DNA of 63,852 nt. It comes from a virus. Numbering within the stretch: position 1 is the first letter of the stretch; every line of letters starts with the position of its first letter. Location: positions 1 through 63,852 of IMG/VR virus record IMGVR_UViG_3300043331_001014; one strand, written 5' to 3'. Position numbers and translations under genes: made by a program. Under the pieces are notes generated by a model. That model saw only the letters and a list, made by a program, of their open reading frames with translations, had not been told where the DNA came from and did not search any database. Below are positions 13,859 through 23,147 of the stretch, piece by piece.

Positions 13859-14054
13859 TGGATGGATATCCGGCGTTGATGAGGCAACCTTCAAGATTTT
13901 TAATCGCCTCCGAAAAACTCGGTCCATTGCCGACGACGCCCTGAACAGTCGTTGCTGAAGCGATCCAGCATTGGAGGTCTGAACTCCACCATGCGACGAC
14001 ACAGAGGATTTGACGAGTTTCAGGTTTTTCGGTTTCAAGGTCGCCGCTTTCCAT
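13851..14054 (-). CDS. HicB-like small protein
   Basis: A 67-residue protein. CWIASATTVQGVVGNGPSFS EAIKNL fits the partial RNase-H fold of HicB antitoxins (strand, G-V-x-G-x-G turn, helix). The toxin partner HicA is not evident; the partner here (13568-13858) is not of HicA type. The ribosome site is weak. HicB-like folds also occur as lone phage regulators. Confidence 0.45.
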   Translation of the reverse strand: MESGDLETEKPETRQILCVVAWWSSDLQCWIASATTVQGVVGNGPSFSEAIKNLEGCLINAGYPSND

Positions 14055-14069
14055 GACAGGAATATAGCG

Positions 14070-14300
14070 ATGGCAACGATCGCAAGCAAGATCGACAGGC
14101 AGATCCTAGACCTTATACGGATGAATGGTGGGTTTATTTTTCGTGAGCTGGATGGCGAGGGGACATTTCAGTCTGGCGCTGGTATCAGCAAGGTGAAATT
14201 CGACAGGCTGATACAGCTTGGTCTGCTCGAAGAAACGGGGGACGCACTCTTCGGGGTGCCATCACAAACCTGGAAAATCAAGGAACTGGAAAATGTTTAG
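14070..14300 (+). CDS. Small winged-helix-like protein, 76 residues
   Basis: MATIASKIDRQILDLIRMNG, then ISKVKFDRLIQLGLLEE, fits a winged helix with a wing around GDALFGVPSQTWK. CAGGA lies 8-9 bases before the ATG. Divergent from the HicB-like gene. A DNA-binding role is inferred. Confidence 0.5.
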   Translation: MATIASKIDRQILDLIRMNGGFIFRELDGEGTFQSGAGISKVKFDRLIQLGLLEETGDALFGVPSQTWKIKELENV

Positions 14301-14712
14301 AATGACGAAGACAGGCTACAACATCCCGGAACCGGGGGCAGTCGAATATCTCGAAGTCAAGCCGGCCACGCGCGGCGGCGGCTGGTTCGTTCATATGGTG
14401 GTCGGCGGCAAGACCGATACCATGGTGTTCGCCGATGTGACGATCTTGACACAGACACTGATGGCGATGCTAAATGGCGCCGCGCTGATGCAGATGCGCG
14501 AGGCTGCAGCAGCCAAGGCCGAAACCCCGCCCGCCGATGTCTCGGTCCGGGTGAAGGGCACCAAGCCGGCGATGAAGCCTGCGCAGGTCAAGCAGGCTGA
14601 GCCTGCAGCGCCGAAGAAAAGGGGCCGGCCGAAGATGACCGAGGAGCAGAAGGCTGCCGCCAGGGCAGCAAAGGCGAACAGTGCCAATATTCCGCAGCAA
14701 AAGGCGGCGTAA
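14293..14712 (+). CDS. AT-hook protein, third copy of the type
   Basis: A 139-residue protein. Beta-rich N-terminal domain (WFVHMVVGGKTDTMVFADVT), an alanine-rich linker and a C-terminal AT-hook (KKRGRPKMTEEQKAAARAAK) as in 9016 and 10262. AAGGA precedes the ATG, which overlaps the previous stop codon. The N-terminal domain differs from the other two, suggesting domain shuffling. Confidence 0.6.
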   Translation: MFRMTKTGYNIPEPGAVEYLEVKPATRGGGWFVHMVVGGKTDTMVFADVTILTQTLMAMLNGAALMQMREAAAAKAETPPADVSVRVKGTKPAMKPAQVKQAEPAAPKKRGRPKMTEEQKAAARAAKANSANIPQQKAA

Positions 14713-14953
14713 GGGGGAAGACCCCTATCCGCGGGCGGGGACGCCTGAGGGCGACGCCACCATCGGTCCATGCGACGGGACGGGGTGTGAGCGCATCCTG
14801 AAGCGTCACGACATGTTCTTCACGCTGCTGAACGGTCAAACGCTCTGTCTCGACTGCTACGAGCGGACGGGTGCCGACCTTTCTAAGGCAATTCCCGCCG
14901 ACCCTCCCAAACAGCCAGAGCCATTGACTTTCGACGGCGAATTGCCATTCTAA
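14681..14953 (+). CDS. Zinc-ribbon protein, 90 residues
   Basis: GTG start at 14681 with AAGGCG upstream, overlapping the AT-hook gene by 32 bases. CDGTGCERIL and LCLDCYERTG give two Cys pairs for a zinc site. The end is acidic/proline-rich. It directly precedes the large terminase gene. Confidence 0.6.
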   Translation: MPIFRSKRRRKGEDPYPRAGTPEGDATIGPCDGTGCERILKRHDMFFTLLNGQTLCLDCYERTGADLSKAIPADPPKQPEPLTFDGELPF

Positions 14954-15050
14954 CGGTTCTCGCAGTCTGAGGTTTGGTGCTGGCCGGGCTACAGCAACTT
15001 GTCTCAACTCCCCTCGGCTCACGTCGTTCCGGCGAGCTGCGAGATCCTCC

Positions 15051-16550
15051 ATGTTCTCCGATGCCCATTTCGAATACACCCCATCGGGCAAGACGATGGA
15101 CCGTTTCCATGCGAGCGAGATGTTCGTTCGCGTGGCGCTCGGTCCGTTGGGCTCGGGGAAGACCACCGGCTGCTGCTATGAGGTGCTGCGTCGGGCGCTC
15201 GAACAGGCGCCTGACGCGGCCGGTGTGAGGCGCACACGCTGGCTTGTCTGCCGCGAGACCGTACCCCAGCTCGAAACCACGACACTGCCCTCCTGGCGGC
15301 AGCATTTCGGCAGTGAGCTGGGTTCCTGGAAGATGTCGGTGCCGATCACCCACGCTTGGCGCTTCGAGGTCGGCGACGGTACCCGCGTCGAGGCCGACAT
15401 CTACTTCATGGGGCTCGATGGCGATGACGCGGTCGACAAGATCCGCGGCATGGAGCTGACCGGGGCCTGGGTCAACGAGTGCAAGGACGTTCCGAAATCG
15501 GTGATCGATATGCTCACCGGCCGCGTCGGTCGGTTCCCGTCCAAGAACATGGGCGGGCCGACCTGGGCCGGGATCATTGCCGATACCAACATGCCCGAAG
15601 ACGATCATTGGTTATATACGCTCGCCGAGGTCTCGCAGCCGCGGGACTGGGAATTCTTCCGTCAGCCCGGCGGCGTGATCAAGGTCGGCGACCAGTGGGT
15701 GCTCAATCCGCTCGCCGAAAATCTCCAGCACCTGCCGGAGAAGTATTACGAGCGCCAGCTCGGCGGCAAGGCTGATGAGTGGATCAGGGTCTTCCTCGCC
15801 GCCGAATATGGCTACGTCTCCGACGGGCGGCCGGTCTACCCGGAATATTCCGACGTGCATCACGTCGCTGAGTTCGACTTCGTTCCAGGCGTCGAGATCC
15901 TGGTTGGCTGCGACTTTGGCCTAGTGCCGGCTGCAGTGTTCTGTCAGCAGGATGCTTGGGGGCGACTCTGGGTGCTCGATGAGCTGCTGCCCGAGGATAT
16001 TGGCGCCAAGGCATTCGCGATCGAGGTGAAGAAGTTCATTGCCTCTCATTACCCCAATGCCACAATCGGCGGTGCCTGGGGCGATCCGATCGGCGAGAAG
16101 CGCCAGCAGGGCAATGAAGATATCATGACCACTTTCCAGATCATGGCGGTCAACGGCTTCAAATGCAAGCCGGCACCAGGGAATAACGAGCTGGTGCTGC
16201 GCCGCGAGGCCGTGGTCGGAATGCTGACCCGCTTCGTCGACGGCAAGCCGGGGCTGATCATCAATCGGCGCTGTGTCCGGCTTCGCGCCGGTATGAGCGG
16301 AAAATACTGCTTCAAAAGAGTGCAGCAGAAAGGCGAGGTATTCGCCGACAAGCCGAATAAAAACACGGGTCACGCGGATATTTGCGAGAGTCTGCAATAT
16401 TTGTGCCTGGGTCTTGGCGAGGGCCGACAGGTTATCAAAGACAAACAGAATATGCGCGGTGGCAAGCTCAACGTCATTACCGGCACCAAATTTTCTCATC
16501 ACAAGGTCGGCCAGCGCCGGAGGCCGCCCAGATTTGGAGCACGTCAATGA
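15051..16550 (+). CDS. terL: Terminase large subunit
   Basis: A 499-residue protein. Walker A GPLGSGKT lies at residues 31-38. The Walker B-like segment GAWVNE at about 137-142 carries the catalytic Glu. The C-terminal nuclease domain begins with VGCDFG near 285 and has later acidic residues (HADICES). It packages DNA into the prohead as an ATP-driven motor and cuts the concatemer. It is followed by a small gene overlapping its stop codon and then the portal. Confidence 0.93.
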   Translation: MFSDAHFEYTPSGKTMDRFHASEMFVRVALGPLGSGKTTGCCYEVLRRALEQAPDAAGVRRTRWLVCRETVPQLETTTLPSWRQHFGSELGSWKMSVPITHAWRFEVGDGTRVEADIYFMGLDGDDAVDKIRGMELTGAWVNECKDVPKSVIDMLTGRVGRFPSKNMGGPTWAGIIADTNMPEDDHWLYTLAEVSQPRDWEFFRQPGGVIKVGDQWVLNPLAENLQHLPEKYYERQLGGKADEWIRVFLAAEYGYVSDGRPVYPEYSDVHHVAEFDFVPGVEILVGCDFGLVPAAVFCQQDAWGRLWVLDELLPEDIGAKAFAIEVKKFIASHYPNATIGGAWGDPIGEKRQQGNEDIMTTFQIMAVNGFKCKPAPGNNELVLRREAVVGMLTRFVDGKPGLIINRRCVRLRAGMSGKYCFKRVQQKGEVFADKPNKNTGHADICESLQYLCLGLGEGRQVIKDKQNMRGGKLNVITGTKFSHHKVGQRRRPPRFGARQ

Positions 16551-16765
16551 AATCCAAAACTCCAAAGGCGCCTAAGGTTGCCGATCCGATTCCGGTTCCG
16601 CAGCCGGACGATCCGGCGCTGATCGACACCCGCCGCACTGTACGCCGAGCTGCCGAAGACCGCGAAGGCACCTCGGCCTCGCTGCTGACCCCTGGCCGCG
16701 CTCGTGGTGTCACAGGCAGTGGCGGCACGCAGCGTCGCCGTCTGGGCTACGGCGCGGCTGCGTAA
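16547..16765 (+). CDS. Small conserved packaging-region protein, 72 residues
   Basis: MKSKTPKAPKVADPIPVPQP leading to a basic helix and an end rich in Gly/Arg (GSGGTQRRRLGYG). Small proteins with ASLLTPG and a glycine-rich tail are common between terL and the portal gene of T7-like phages. Its ATG overlaps the terL stop codon. Probably a minor structural or linker protein. Confidence 0.6.
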   Translation: MKSKTPKAPKVADPIPVPQPDDPALIDTRRTVRRAAEDREGTSASLLTPGRARGVTGSGGTQRRRLGYGAAA

Positions 16766-16781
16766 CCGGGAGGGATGTGTG

Positions 16782-18452
16782 ATGCCGATGAGAACCTCCG
16801 ACAGCCTTTCCGGCATCGTGCGTCGGGCCGACAAAGCCAGAGACCAGATGCGCCAGTACTTCAATCTGTTTGAGGAGCTGGCGCACTATTTTTTTAATGA
16901 TCGCCAGGGCTTCATGACCGAGATCACCCCCGGTCAGGAGTTCGACATCGACATCTGGGACTCATCTCCTGAGGGGCATCGCCAGCGCCTGTCGCAATCC
17001 TTTGTCGAGGCGATGTGCCCGAAGGACCGGTTCTGGGTCGGATTGGAGCCGGCGCGAAAGGAGCTGATGCAGGTCGAGGAGGTGCGGCTTTGGTGCCAGA
17101 TGGCGGCCTACTACCTCTACCTGATCATCCATGATCCGAAGGCCAATTTCTCTGAGGCTATCGCCGAGCTGGCCGATGATAGCTGTACCTTCGGCACTGC
17201 CGTCATGCTGGTCGATCATGACCGCGGTAAGCGGCATCTGATCTTCCAGGTCAAGCATCTGAAGAACGTTGCCGTCGAGGTCGACGCTTCCGGACGCGTC
17301 ACGCGCTTCTACTGCTTCTGGCCGATGTCGATCGAGGATATGGTCGGCGAGTTCGGCATCGACGCACTGCCGGAGGAGATGCAGAACGAGTACCTGAAAT
17401 CCGATGATGGCGGCAACTGCTCCGACAAGAAATTCGAGGTCGTGCACTGCATGATCCCGTCGGAGGACTATGCCCGTTTCGGCCGCGGCATCCGGCGCAA
17501 GGCATTCCGTTCGCTGTGGATTTTGCGTCAAGGAAGCCACCTGCTCGATGAGGGGCAGCTCGACGAGATCCCTTACGTTATGGTGCGCTGGTACCGCAAG
17601 ACCGGCGAGGCGCTCGGACGCTGCGATGCAATGCGGGCGCTCGCCGATGCGCGGCTGATGCAATCGGTCGCCGGCTCGCTCTTGGAGATTACCGAGAAGC
17701 AGGCCAATCCGCCGATGCAAATGCCGATTGACATCCTGCGCGGCGATCTGGAGCTGTGGCCGGGCGGTGCCAATTTCTTCGAGGCGTCCGGCTTCCAGTA
17801 TCAGGGGGACCCGATCCGTCCGATCGAGATCGGCTCTAACCCGGCGATGAACGCCGAGTACCTGCAATATATCGACAAAAAGATCGGCAAGATCTTTTTC
17901 GCCAATCTGCTCAACCTGCCCGACGAGGGCGGCGATCCCGAGCAGCATATGGCGATGGAGATGATGAAGGCGGTGATCCTCGCCCCGCTGTGGAGCCGCA
18001 CCGAAGCCGAGACCATGCCGCCGATTCTCGACCGGGTGTTCAACATTGCGCTCAAGGCCAGGGCGCTGCCGCCGATCCCGGAGATTCTGCTCGGCGAGCA
18101 GCTCATCTGGAAGCTCGACAACAAGATCTCCGACATGCGCGAGATGGCCAAGGCCAAACAGAGCTTCGATGCGCTGGCGATGCCGCTCACCCTGGAGCAT
18201 CCCGAGATCGTCGAGACCGCGGTCGAGAACATCAACTGGGATGAGGCCATGCGCGGCCTGTGGACCATGATGAAGGTGCCGCAGAATTACATTCGGCCGA
18301 TGGCGGAAGTTGAGGCTTCTCGGCAACAGCGTGCGCAGGAAGCGCAGATGATGAAAATGGCGGAGTTGGCGAAGGCTGGTGGTCCCGGCATAAAATCAGC
18401 TATCGAGGGGGCAACCCAGGCGAGGGACCAAGGGCTACTCCCCGTACAATGA
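16782..18452 (+). CDS. Portal (head-tail connector) protein, T7 gp8 type
   Basis: A 556-residue protein. The ATG at 16782 follows GGGAGGG. The start (ARDQMRQYFNLFEELAHYFF) and middle (WDSSPEGHRQRLSQSFVEAM) match the T7-like connector family. The body has the typical length, and the end is helical and Gln/Ala-rich. It forms the 12-fold ring through which DNA enters and leaves. The stop codon lies in the first pentamer array. Confidence 0.9.
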   Translation: MPMRTSDSLSGIVRRADKARDQMRQYFNLFEELAHYFFNDRQGFMTEITPGQEFDIDIWDSSPEGHRQRLSQSFVEAMCPKDRFWVGLEPARKELMQVEEVRLWCQMAAYYLYLIIHDPKANFSEAIAELADDSCTFGTAVMLVDHDRGKRHLIFQVKHLKNVAVEVDASGRVTRFYCFWPMSIEDMVGEFGIDALPEEMQNEYLKSDDGGNCSDKKFEVVHCMIPSEDYARFGRGIRRKAFRSLWILRQGSHLLDEGQLDEIPYVMVRWYRKTGEALGRCDAMRALADARLMQSVAGSLLEITEKQANPPMQMPIDILRGDLELWPGGANFFEASGFQYQGDPIRPIEIGSNPAMNAEYLQYIDKKIGKIFFANLLNLPDEGGDPEQHMAMEMMKAVILAPLWSRTEAETMPPILDRVFNIALKARALPPIPEILLGEQLIWKLDNKISDMREMAKAKQSFDALAMPLTLEHPEIVETAVENINWDEAMRGLWTMMKVPQNYIRPMAEVEASRQQRAQEAQMMKMAELAKAGGPGIKSAIEGATQARDQGLLPVQ

Positions 18453-18520
18453 GTTGAGCTGAGTTGCGGCGCAAGGAGTCGAGGCGCGATGCGTGGAGGC
18501 GAGATGCGTGGCGATGAGTT
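18451..18520 (+). repeat. Degenerate 5-bp repeat array (GAGNN/GCGNN)
   Basis: Fourteen consecutive 5-base units. Eight are GAGNN, five are GCGNN and one is GCAAG. It fills the spacer between the portal stop codon and the next gene. Positions 1 and 3 of each unit are almost always G while 4 and 5 vary freely. Confidence 0.85.
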
Positions 18521-18547
18521 GGCTCAACCAAATATAGGGGAATATCT

Positions 18548-18841
18548 GTGAACGACAAGATCGACGCCAATCAGGAGGCGCTGCGCTCGCTCGCCGCCGA
18601 TTATCAAAATGTCTTCAGCACCCCGCAGGGCCAGCGTGTCCTGCGCGACATCTTCGGCCGGGTCCTGCATATGGACGCCAAGCTGACCAGCAGGCCGATT
18701 GACTGGGCGCCCTATCTCTGCGCCATGCACGACGCCGCCACCGACATTTCGAAAATGCTCAATCTCGATTTCGAGCAGGTCAGGCCGAAGCTCGCCCCGA
18801 GGCCGCAATCGCGCTTCACCTCGCGCTCGCTGGTCGCATAA
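18548..18841 (+). CDS. Bbp19-like small head protein
   Basis: A 97-residue protein with a GTG start after AGGGGAATATCT. The core STPQGQRVLRDIFGRVLHM is the hallmark of a small protein family found between portal and scaffold genes of podoviruses. Helical; the role is probably structural or in assembly. Confidence 0.6.
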   Translation: MNDKIDANQEALRSLAADYQNVFSTPQGQRVLRDIFGRVLHMDAKLTSRPIDWAPYLCAMHDAATDISKMLNLDFEQVRPKLAPRPQSRFTSRSLVA

Positions 18842-18853
18842 AAGGAAACTTAC

Positions 18854-19813
18854 ATGTTTGGGAAGCACTGGAATTATATCTTTTTTGCGCCGGAAGATGG
18901 CGCCGGAGGCGGGGATGGAGACGCTGGAGGTGATAATCCTGGTGGTGATCCTGGCGATAATGGCGGCGGCGGTCGGGAGTCGTCACTTCGAGCCCGGCTT
19001 GCCGCAACCCTCCCTGAAGCTGAGCGCGGAGCCTGGAGCAAATGGGCCGACGGCTATGCCACCGATGGGGAGTTCGCCAAAGCCGCAGTGAACATGCGCT
19101 CGGCGTTCGATAACCGGGTGCCGATCCCCAAGCCCGACGACAAGCCGGAGAAGCACGACGAGTTCTGGCAGAAGGTCGGTAAGCCGAAAGAAGCCAAGGA
19201 ATACACCTTCGACTGGGGCAAGACCGAGGACGGCAAGCCGCGCGAGCTGGACGATGAGGAGGCGGTGTTCTTCGAGGGCTTCCGCGAGCACTCCTACAAG
19301 GTCCACAAGACCAAGGCACAGTTCGAGCAGGACCTGAAATTCTACAATGAGTTTCAGGCCAAGCAGGAGGCCGCCTTCCAGGCCAAGATCGGCAAGCACC
19401 AGAAGGAGTCCGAGGCGCGGCTGAAGCAGGAATGGGGGCCGGATTTTGACGACAATCTCGCCTTCGCCGAGGATGCCGGTGCCGAGTTCTGCCACAACCT
19501 CGATGAATGGAGCGCCTTCGTCAATATGCCGATGGCGAACGGAATGCGCGTCGGCGACCACCCGACCCTGATGCGGTTGATGGCCAATGTCGGCCGTGCC
19601 AATGCGCAGGATATGCGCGTCCGGCGCCTGCATGAGTCCGGCGAGGCCGAGGACATCAAGACCAAAATTGCCGAGCTGGAGCAGGAGGCCCTTGACAAGA
19701 ATATGTCGACCTCTCAGGAGCCCTATCACTCCAGGCTCAATGCGCTTTACCAGAAGCTCTATCCGAAGAAGCACTCCGGTGCCGGCACCGGAGTGGGCTT
19801 CGGCGGCAACTGA
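18854..19813 (+). CDS. Scaffolding protein
   Basis: A 319-residue protein. A glycine/aspartate-rich start (residues 13-40) leads to a highly charged helical body with coiled coil (KAQFEQDLKFYNEFQAKQEA) and a Lys-rich end. Position between portal and capsid genes, acidic composition and size fit the internal scaffold that guides prohead assembly and then leaves. AAAGGA precedes the ATG. Confidence 0.75.
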   Translation: MFGKHWNYIFFAPEDGAGGGDGDAGGDNPGGDPGDNGGGGRESSLRARLAATLPEAERGAWSKWADGYATDGEFAKAAVNMRSAFDNRVPIPKPDDKPEKHDEFWQKVGKPKEAKEYTFDWGKTEDGKPRELDDEEAVFFEGFREHSYKVHKTKAQFEQDLKFYNEFQAKQEAAFQAKIGKHQKESEARLKQEWGPDFDDNLAFAEDAGAEFCHNLDEWSAFVNMPMANGMRVGDHPTLMRLMANVGRANAQDMRVRRLHESGEAEDIKTKIAELEQEALDKNMSTSQEPYHSRLNALYQKLYPKKHSGAGTGVGFGGN

Positions 19814-20053
19814 TACCCGCCGGCAGCACGCTGCCGGTACTGGCGCCAATCGTGCGCCAGCTTCAATTCGGCCGGGGACCCCAGCAATGGACCCGGCCGT
19901 GTCTCGCCCTTAAGGGGCACCCAACCTCCCCCTCTCCAAACCCTCACCTGTCGCTTCCGCTCGTCACCGGACCTTAACGGGCACCCCGGCCGAGGCTGCG
20001 CGCGAGGCACTTTTGGAAGGTCGCCTACACCCCTCATCAAGGGAGTTTGACCG
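19814..20053 (+). promoter_or_regulatory. Spacer before the capsid gene with strong hairpin
   Basis: CCGGCAG-CACG-CTGCCGG (19817-19834) is a perfect 7-bp stem just after the scaffold stop codon. A CTTAA-G/GGGCACCC element occurs twice (19910-19922 and 19975-19987). No open frame. It may tune scaffold versus capsid expression or protect the capsid mRNA. Confidence 0.5.
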
Positions 20054-20899
20054 ATGCCCGGTCCGACAATTGATGACGCCTTTATCCAGAAATTCAATCG
20101 TGACGTGCATCTGGCCTATCAGCGCGAGCGCTCCCTGCTCCGCTCGATGGTCCGCACCGATCCTGATGTTTCTGCCGAGGGCGTCCGCTTCCAGAAACTT
20201 GGGACGATGACGGTGAGCGGCAAGGCCCGCAACGCATCGATCCCGATCCAGAATCCGGCCCATAGCCACGTCGATGTTGATCTGCTCGACCGCTACGGCG
20301 CCGTTCTGATCGACAAGCTCGACCTGACCAAGCTGAATACCCCGGTCAGGGAGGGCTATATCTATAACATGTCTGCCGCTTTCGGGCGGGAGACCGACGT
20401 GCAGATCACGGACGCGCTGCAGGCCGGGGCGACCCAGACCATCGGCTCGTTCTCCGGGTCGATCACCCGAAACAATGCGTTGCTGGGCCGTGAGGCCCTT
20501 GACCGTGGTGATGTCCCCAGCGATGGGCGCATCTACTGGGCGGTGACGCCGCGCATGTGGTCGCATCTGATGACTATTGACGAGTTCTCGAACTCCGACT
20601 TCATCGGCTACGACAACCTGCCCTGGAAGAACATGGGCCTCCAGATGAAAGTCTGGAACCGCTCGATGGTGTTCCAGTTCAACGGTCTGCCCGGCGTCGG
20701 GACGGCCACAGCTAGGTCCTATATGTGGCATTGGCGCTCCGTCGGTCATGCGATCGGCACCGAGGTCGATGTGACTTGGGCCTGGGAAAATCTGATGAAG
20801 GGCTGGTCTGGTGCCGGCTCCATGTCGATGAACGCGGTCGTGATCGATGCCACTGGCGTGATCGAGTTCCGCGTCGACGACACTGCGGCATTGCCGTGA
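20054..20899 (+). CDS. Major capsid protein
   Basis: A 281-residue protein. GGGAG precedes the ATG. The gene lies directly after the scaffold gene. The sequence starts MPGPTIDDAFIQKFNRDVHL and includes SIPIQNPAHSHVDVDLLDRY and WHWRSVGHAIGTEVDVTWAW, matching the HK97-fold capsid proteins of many podoviruses. No protease domain or delta domain is visible. Copy number should make it the main virion protein. Confidence 0.85.
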   Translation: MPGPTIDDAFIQKFNRDVHLAYQRERSLLRSMVRTDPDVSAEGVRFQKLGTMTVSGKARNASIPIQNPAHSHVDVDLLDRYGAVLIDKLDLTKLNTPVREGYIYNMSAAFGRETDVQITDALQAGATQTIGSFSGSITRNNALLGREALDRGDVPSDGRIYWAVTPRMWSHLMTIDEFSNSDFIGYDNLPWKNMGLQMKVWNRSMVFQFNGLPGVGTATARSYMWHWRSVGHAIGTEVDVTWAWENLMKGWSGAGSMSMNAVVIDATGVIEFRVDDTAALP

Positions 20900-20913
20900 T
20901 CGGGAGGTGAGCG

Positions 20914-21717
20914 ATGGCTTATAACACTGCTTACCTTGGCGGCCCCTTCTACTTAGCAGGGAAGGGCGCTGGCAGCGTCTGGATGTATGACACGACCGAC
21001 CTCGTCGCGACTGTCATCGGGTCCGGTCACATCTCCGATGGTTTCCTTCGGGGCATGGAGCAGGGCGATATCGTGTTTATCCGTAAATACGACAGTCTCT
21101 CGGCCAAGACCAATCCGACCGTCTCGATGCACTATGTCACCGTTTGCACCGATGCCGAGGACACCACCCTCTCGGCGGCGATCGGCGACACGTCCGGCCT
21201 GACGGTTCCCGTTGTCTCCGCATCCGGCACGCCGGGCGTTGGCGACGATATTGCCGACGGCTATGGGCTCGGCTCGCTCTGGGTCGAGACCGATCAGGAC
21301 GAGGTCTATGCCTCGGTCGACAATGCGACCGGCGCGGCGATCTGGTATCCGCTGACCGATCACTTCGTGCTGTCGGTCAACCTGTCCGACTTCGCCACTC
21401 CGACCGTGACGGTGCCGATCCCGGTGCCGGCACCGGCAACACTCGTCAGCGCCTATACGGTGATGAGCGGCGTTGGTGCGACGGCGGCTCTGGCGGCGAC
21501 TGCAACGGTCACATTATCGCGCAATGCCACCGCGATCACCAATGGTGTCATTACCATTGCCAACGCGGCCACGGCCGGCGATGTCGATAGCTGTACGCCG
21601 ACGGCCCTGAATCTGTTCGCGGCTGGCGATGTGCTGAACGCCAAGGTCGACACGACCGCGGTGCTGACCGGCAACAACGCCAACCTCGTTGCCTATTTCA
21701 AGCGAGCTGCGGCGTGA
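20914..21717 (+). CDS. Head decoration or minor structural protein
   Basis: A 267-residue protein. Beta-rich throughout, with a Thr/Ala/Val-rich C-terminal half (TATVTLSRNATAITNGVITI) like an immunoglobulin-type domain. Follows the capsid gene with a GGGAGG ribosome site, the usual place of a capsid-decorating protein. No catalytic motif. Confidence 0.55.
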   Translation: MAYNTAYLGGPFYLAGKGAGSVWMYDTTDLVATVIGSGHISDGFLRGMEQGDIVFIRKYDSLSAKTNPTVSMHYVTVCTDAEDTTLSAAIGDTSGLTVPVVSASGTPGVGDDIADGYGLGSLWVETDQDEVYASVDNATGAAIWYPLTDHFVLSVNLSDFATPTVTVPIPVPAPATLVSAYTVMSGVGATAALAATATVTLSRNATAITNGVITIANAATAGDVDSCTPTALNLFAAGDVLNAKVDTTAVLTGNNANLVAYFKRAAA

Positions 21718-21770
21718 TATAAGGGTGGGGGCCTCGGCTCCCATCCTTTCTCTCATTCAAGGAACTTAAT

Positions 21771-22295
21771 ATGTCCGTTGTCCTTCGCGCGCTGCGCAAT
21801 GATCTGACTCTATGGTCCGGTGCCTCTGCCAAGCGCGGGCGCTATGACCTGGATTGCAAAGATCATAGGCTCTCCGAGATCCTCACCGATGATTTTCTGG
21901 GGGATGTCGATTTTCTGCAACCCGGCGATTACATTACGATCACAGATTGCGAAGATCAGATAGTCACTGTTCGAGTTGATCTGATGGATAAGCAGGCGCG
22001 CAAATGTTATCTGTCGCGCATCGATCGTCTTTATGCGATGCCTGTGGTCGAGCTGAAAACCGACCTCCCCGACGACCCTGGCCTCACTTACAGATATAGG
22101 GCGCCAAGGGCTGGGGGGCATTCCGTGGTAACTGCCGATGGAGAGGTTTTCGCCATCAACTTCGCCAATCGAACAGAGGCTGAGAGAGCGATCTCGAACG
22201 CTTACGAGACGAAGGTTTTTATAGCTCCGGCAGGGCACGAGCCGGCGGAGCCGTTTATCAGTCGAAATGCGAAGGTTTATAAGCCTCGGGTTTAA
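21771..22295 (+). CDS. Minor structural protein, 174 residues
   Basis: MSVVLRALRNDLTLWSGASA and a beta-rich centre (YITITDCEDQIVTVRVDL). AAGGAA precedes the ATG. The region between decoration and tail-tube genes usually encodes head completion or structural proteins, but the sequence itself is not recognised. Confidence 0.5.
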   Translation: MSVVLRALRNDLTLWSGASAKRGRYDLDCKDHRLSEILTDDFLGDVDFLQPGDYITITDCEDQIVTVRVDLMDKQARKCYLSRIDRLYAMPVVELKTDLPDDPGLTYRYRAPRAGGHSVVTADGEVFAINFANRTEAERAISNAYETKVFIAPAGHEPAEPFISRNAKVYKPRV

Positions 22296-22459
22296 TCCAG
22301 CCAGCCCCAGTCCTCTCTGGCCATTAGGGTGGAACGGGCTGGGGCGGCCTGTACTCCCCCAGCTTTATTCTCCGAAGCGTTACGGCCTGAGCCGAGAGGC
22401 TTTCGGTAGGCCATCTCCCGCGCGGTTGAGCCGTTCCAATCAGCAATATAGGTGATCCC

Positions 22460-23086
22460 ATGGCTTATACCAAGACCCTCGTTGCGCGTTTGGCCTGTGG
22501 CCATCTCGGCGATCGCGACATTGGCGATATCGACGATCAATACGATCAGGACGCTGTCGCTCTGAAGCTTCGTTATGAGCATGCCCGCGACGTGATCTAC
22601 ACCGCAACGGATTGGAAATGGGCTCGGCGATCGGCCGAGCTGCAGCGACTTCCATCCACGCCTGCGGTCAGATTCCAATATGCCTATGCCCTACCGCCGA
22701 ACTTCGCCCGCATCGCCAATGTCGCCAAATACTCCGATATGTCCGGCGTGCTCGATGATGGCGATTGGACCATTTCCGAAGGTCAGCTTTGGACCGATGA
22801 GGAATATGTCTTTGTTGACTACGTTGCTAAGGATTGGTCGGAGGCGCAGTGGCCGTCCTATTTCGTCGATGCGGTGGCGCTGAAGTTGGCCGAGGTCACC
22901 TGCCTGAAAATCACCCATGACCGCGGTCTGAAGGGCCAGCTCGCCAAAGAATTGCAGCAGCAGGTGCTGCCGCTGGCGCGCTCGACTGACTCCCTCGCCC
23001 AGCCGGCCAAGCGGCGTCTGGTGCGCTCGCCCTGGCAAGAGGCGCGGTTCGGAAGGTCGGGGTTTTCGAATTTGCGGAGACCTTAG
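22460..23086 (+). CDS. Tail tube protein A (T7 gp11-like)
   Basis: A 208-residue protein. DQDAVALKLRYEHARDVIYT, DWKWARR and the later YALPPNFARI match the T7-like tail tubular protein A (adaptor) family, as does its length. It binds beneath the portal and joins the nozzle. The 164-base spacer before it has a CCAGCCC/GGGCTGG inverted repeat. Confidence 0.85.
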   Translation: MAYTKTLVARLACGHLGDRDIGDIDDQYDQDAVALKLRYEHARDVIYTATDWKWARRSAELQRLPSTPAVRFQYAYALPPNFARIANVAKYSDMSGVLDDGDWTISEGQLWTDEEYVFVDYVAKDWSEAQWPSYFVDAVALKLAEVTCLKITHDRGLKGQLAKELQQQVLPLARSTDSLAQPAKRRLVRSPWQEARFGRSGFSNLRRP

Positions 23087-23147
23087 ATCTTCTGGATCTC
23101 CCAGTTGGTGACGCAATAGCGTCCATATGGACCCTTACGAGTGCAAA

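Noticed and set aside
16962-18326. Long leftward 454-codon frame opposite the portal gene
   Set aside because: A shadow of GC-rich portal codons: no ribosome site and odd composition, while the + frame is a clear portal.
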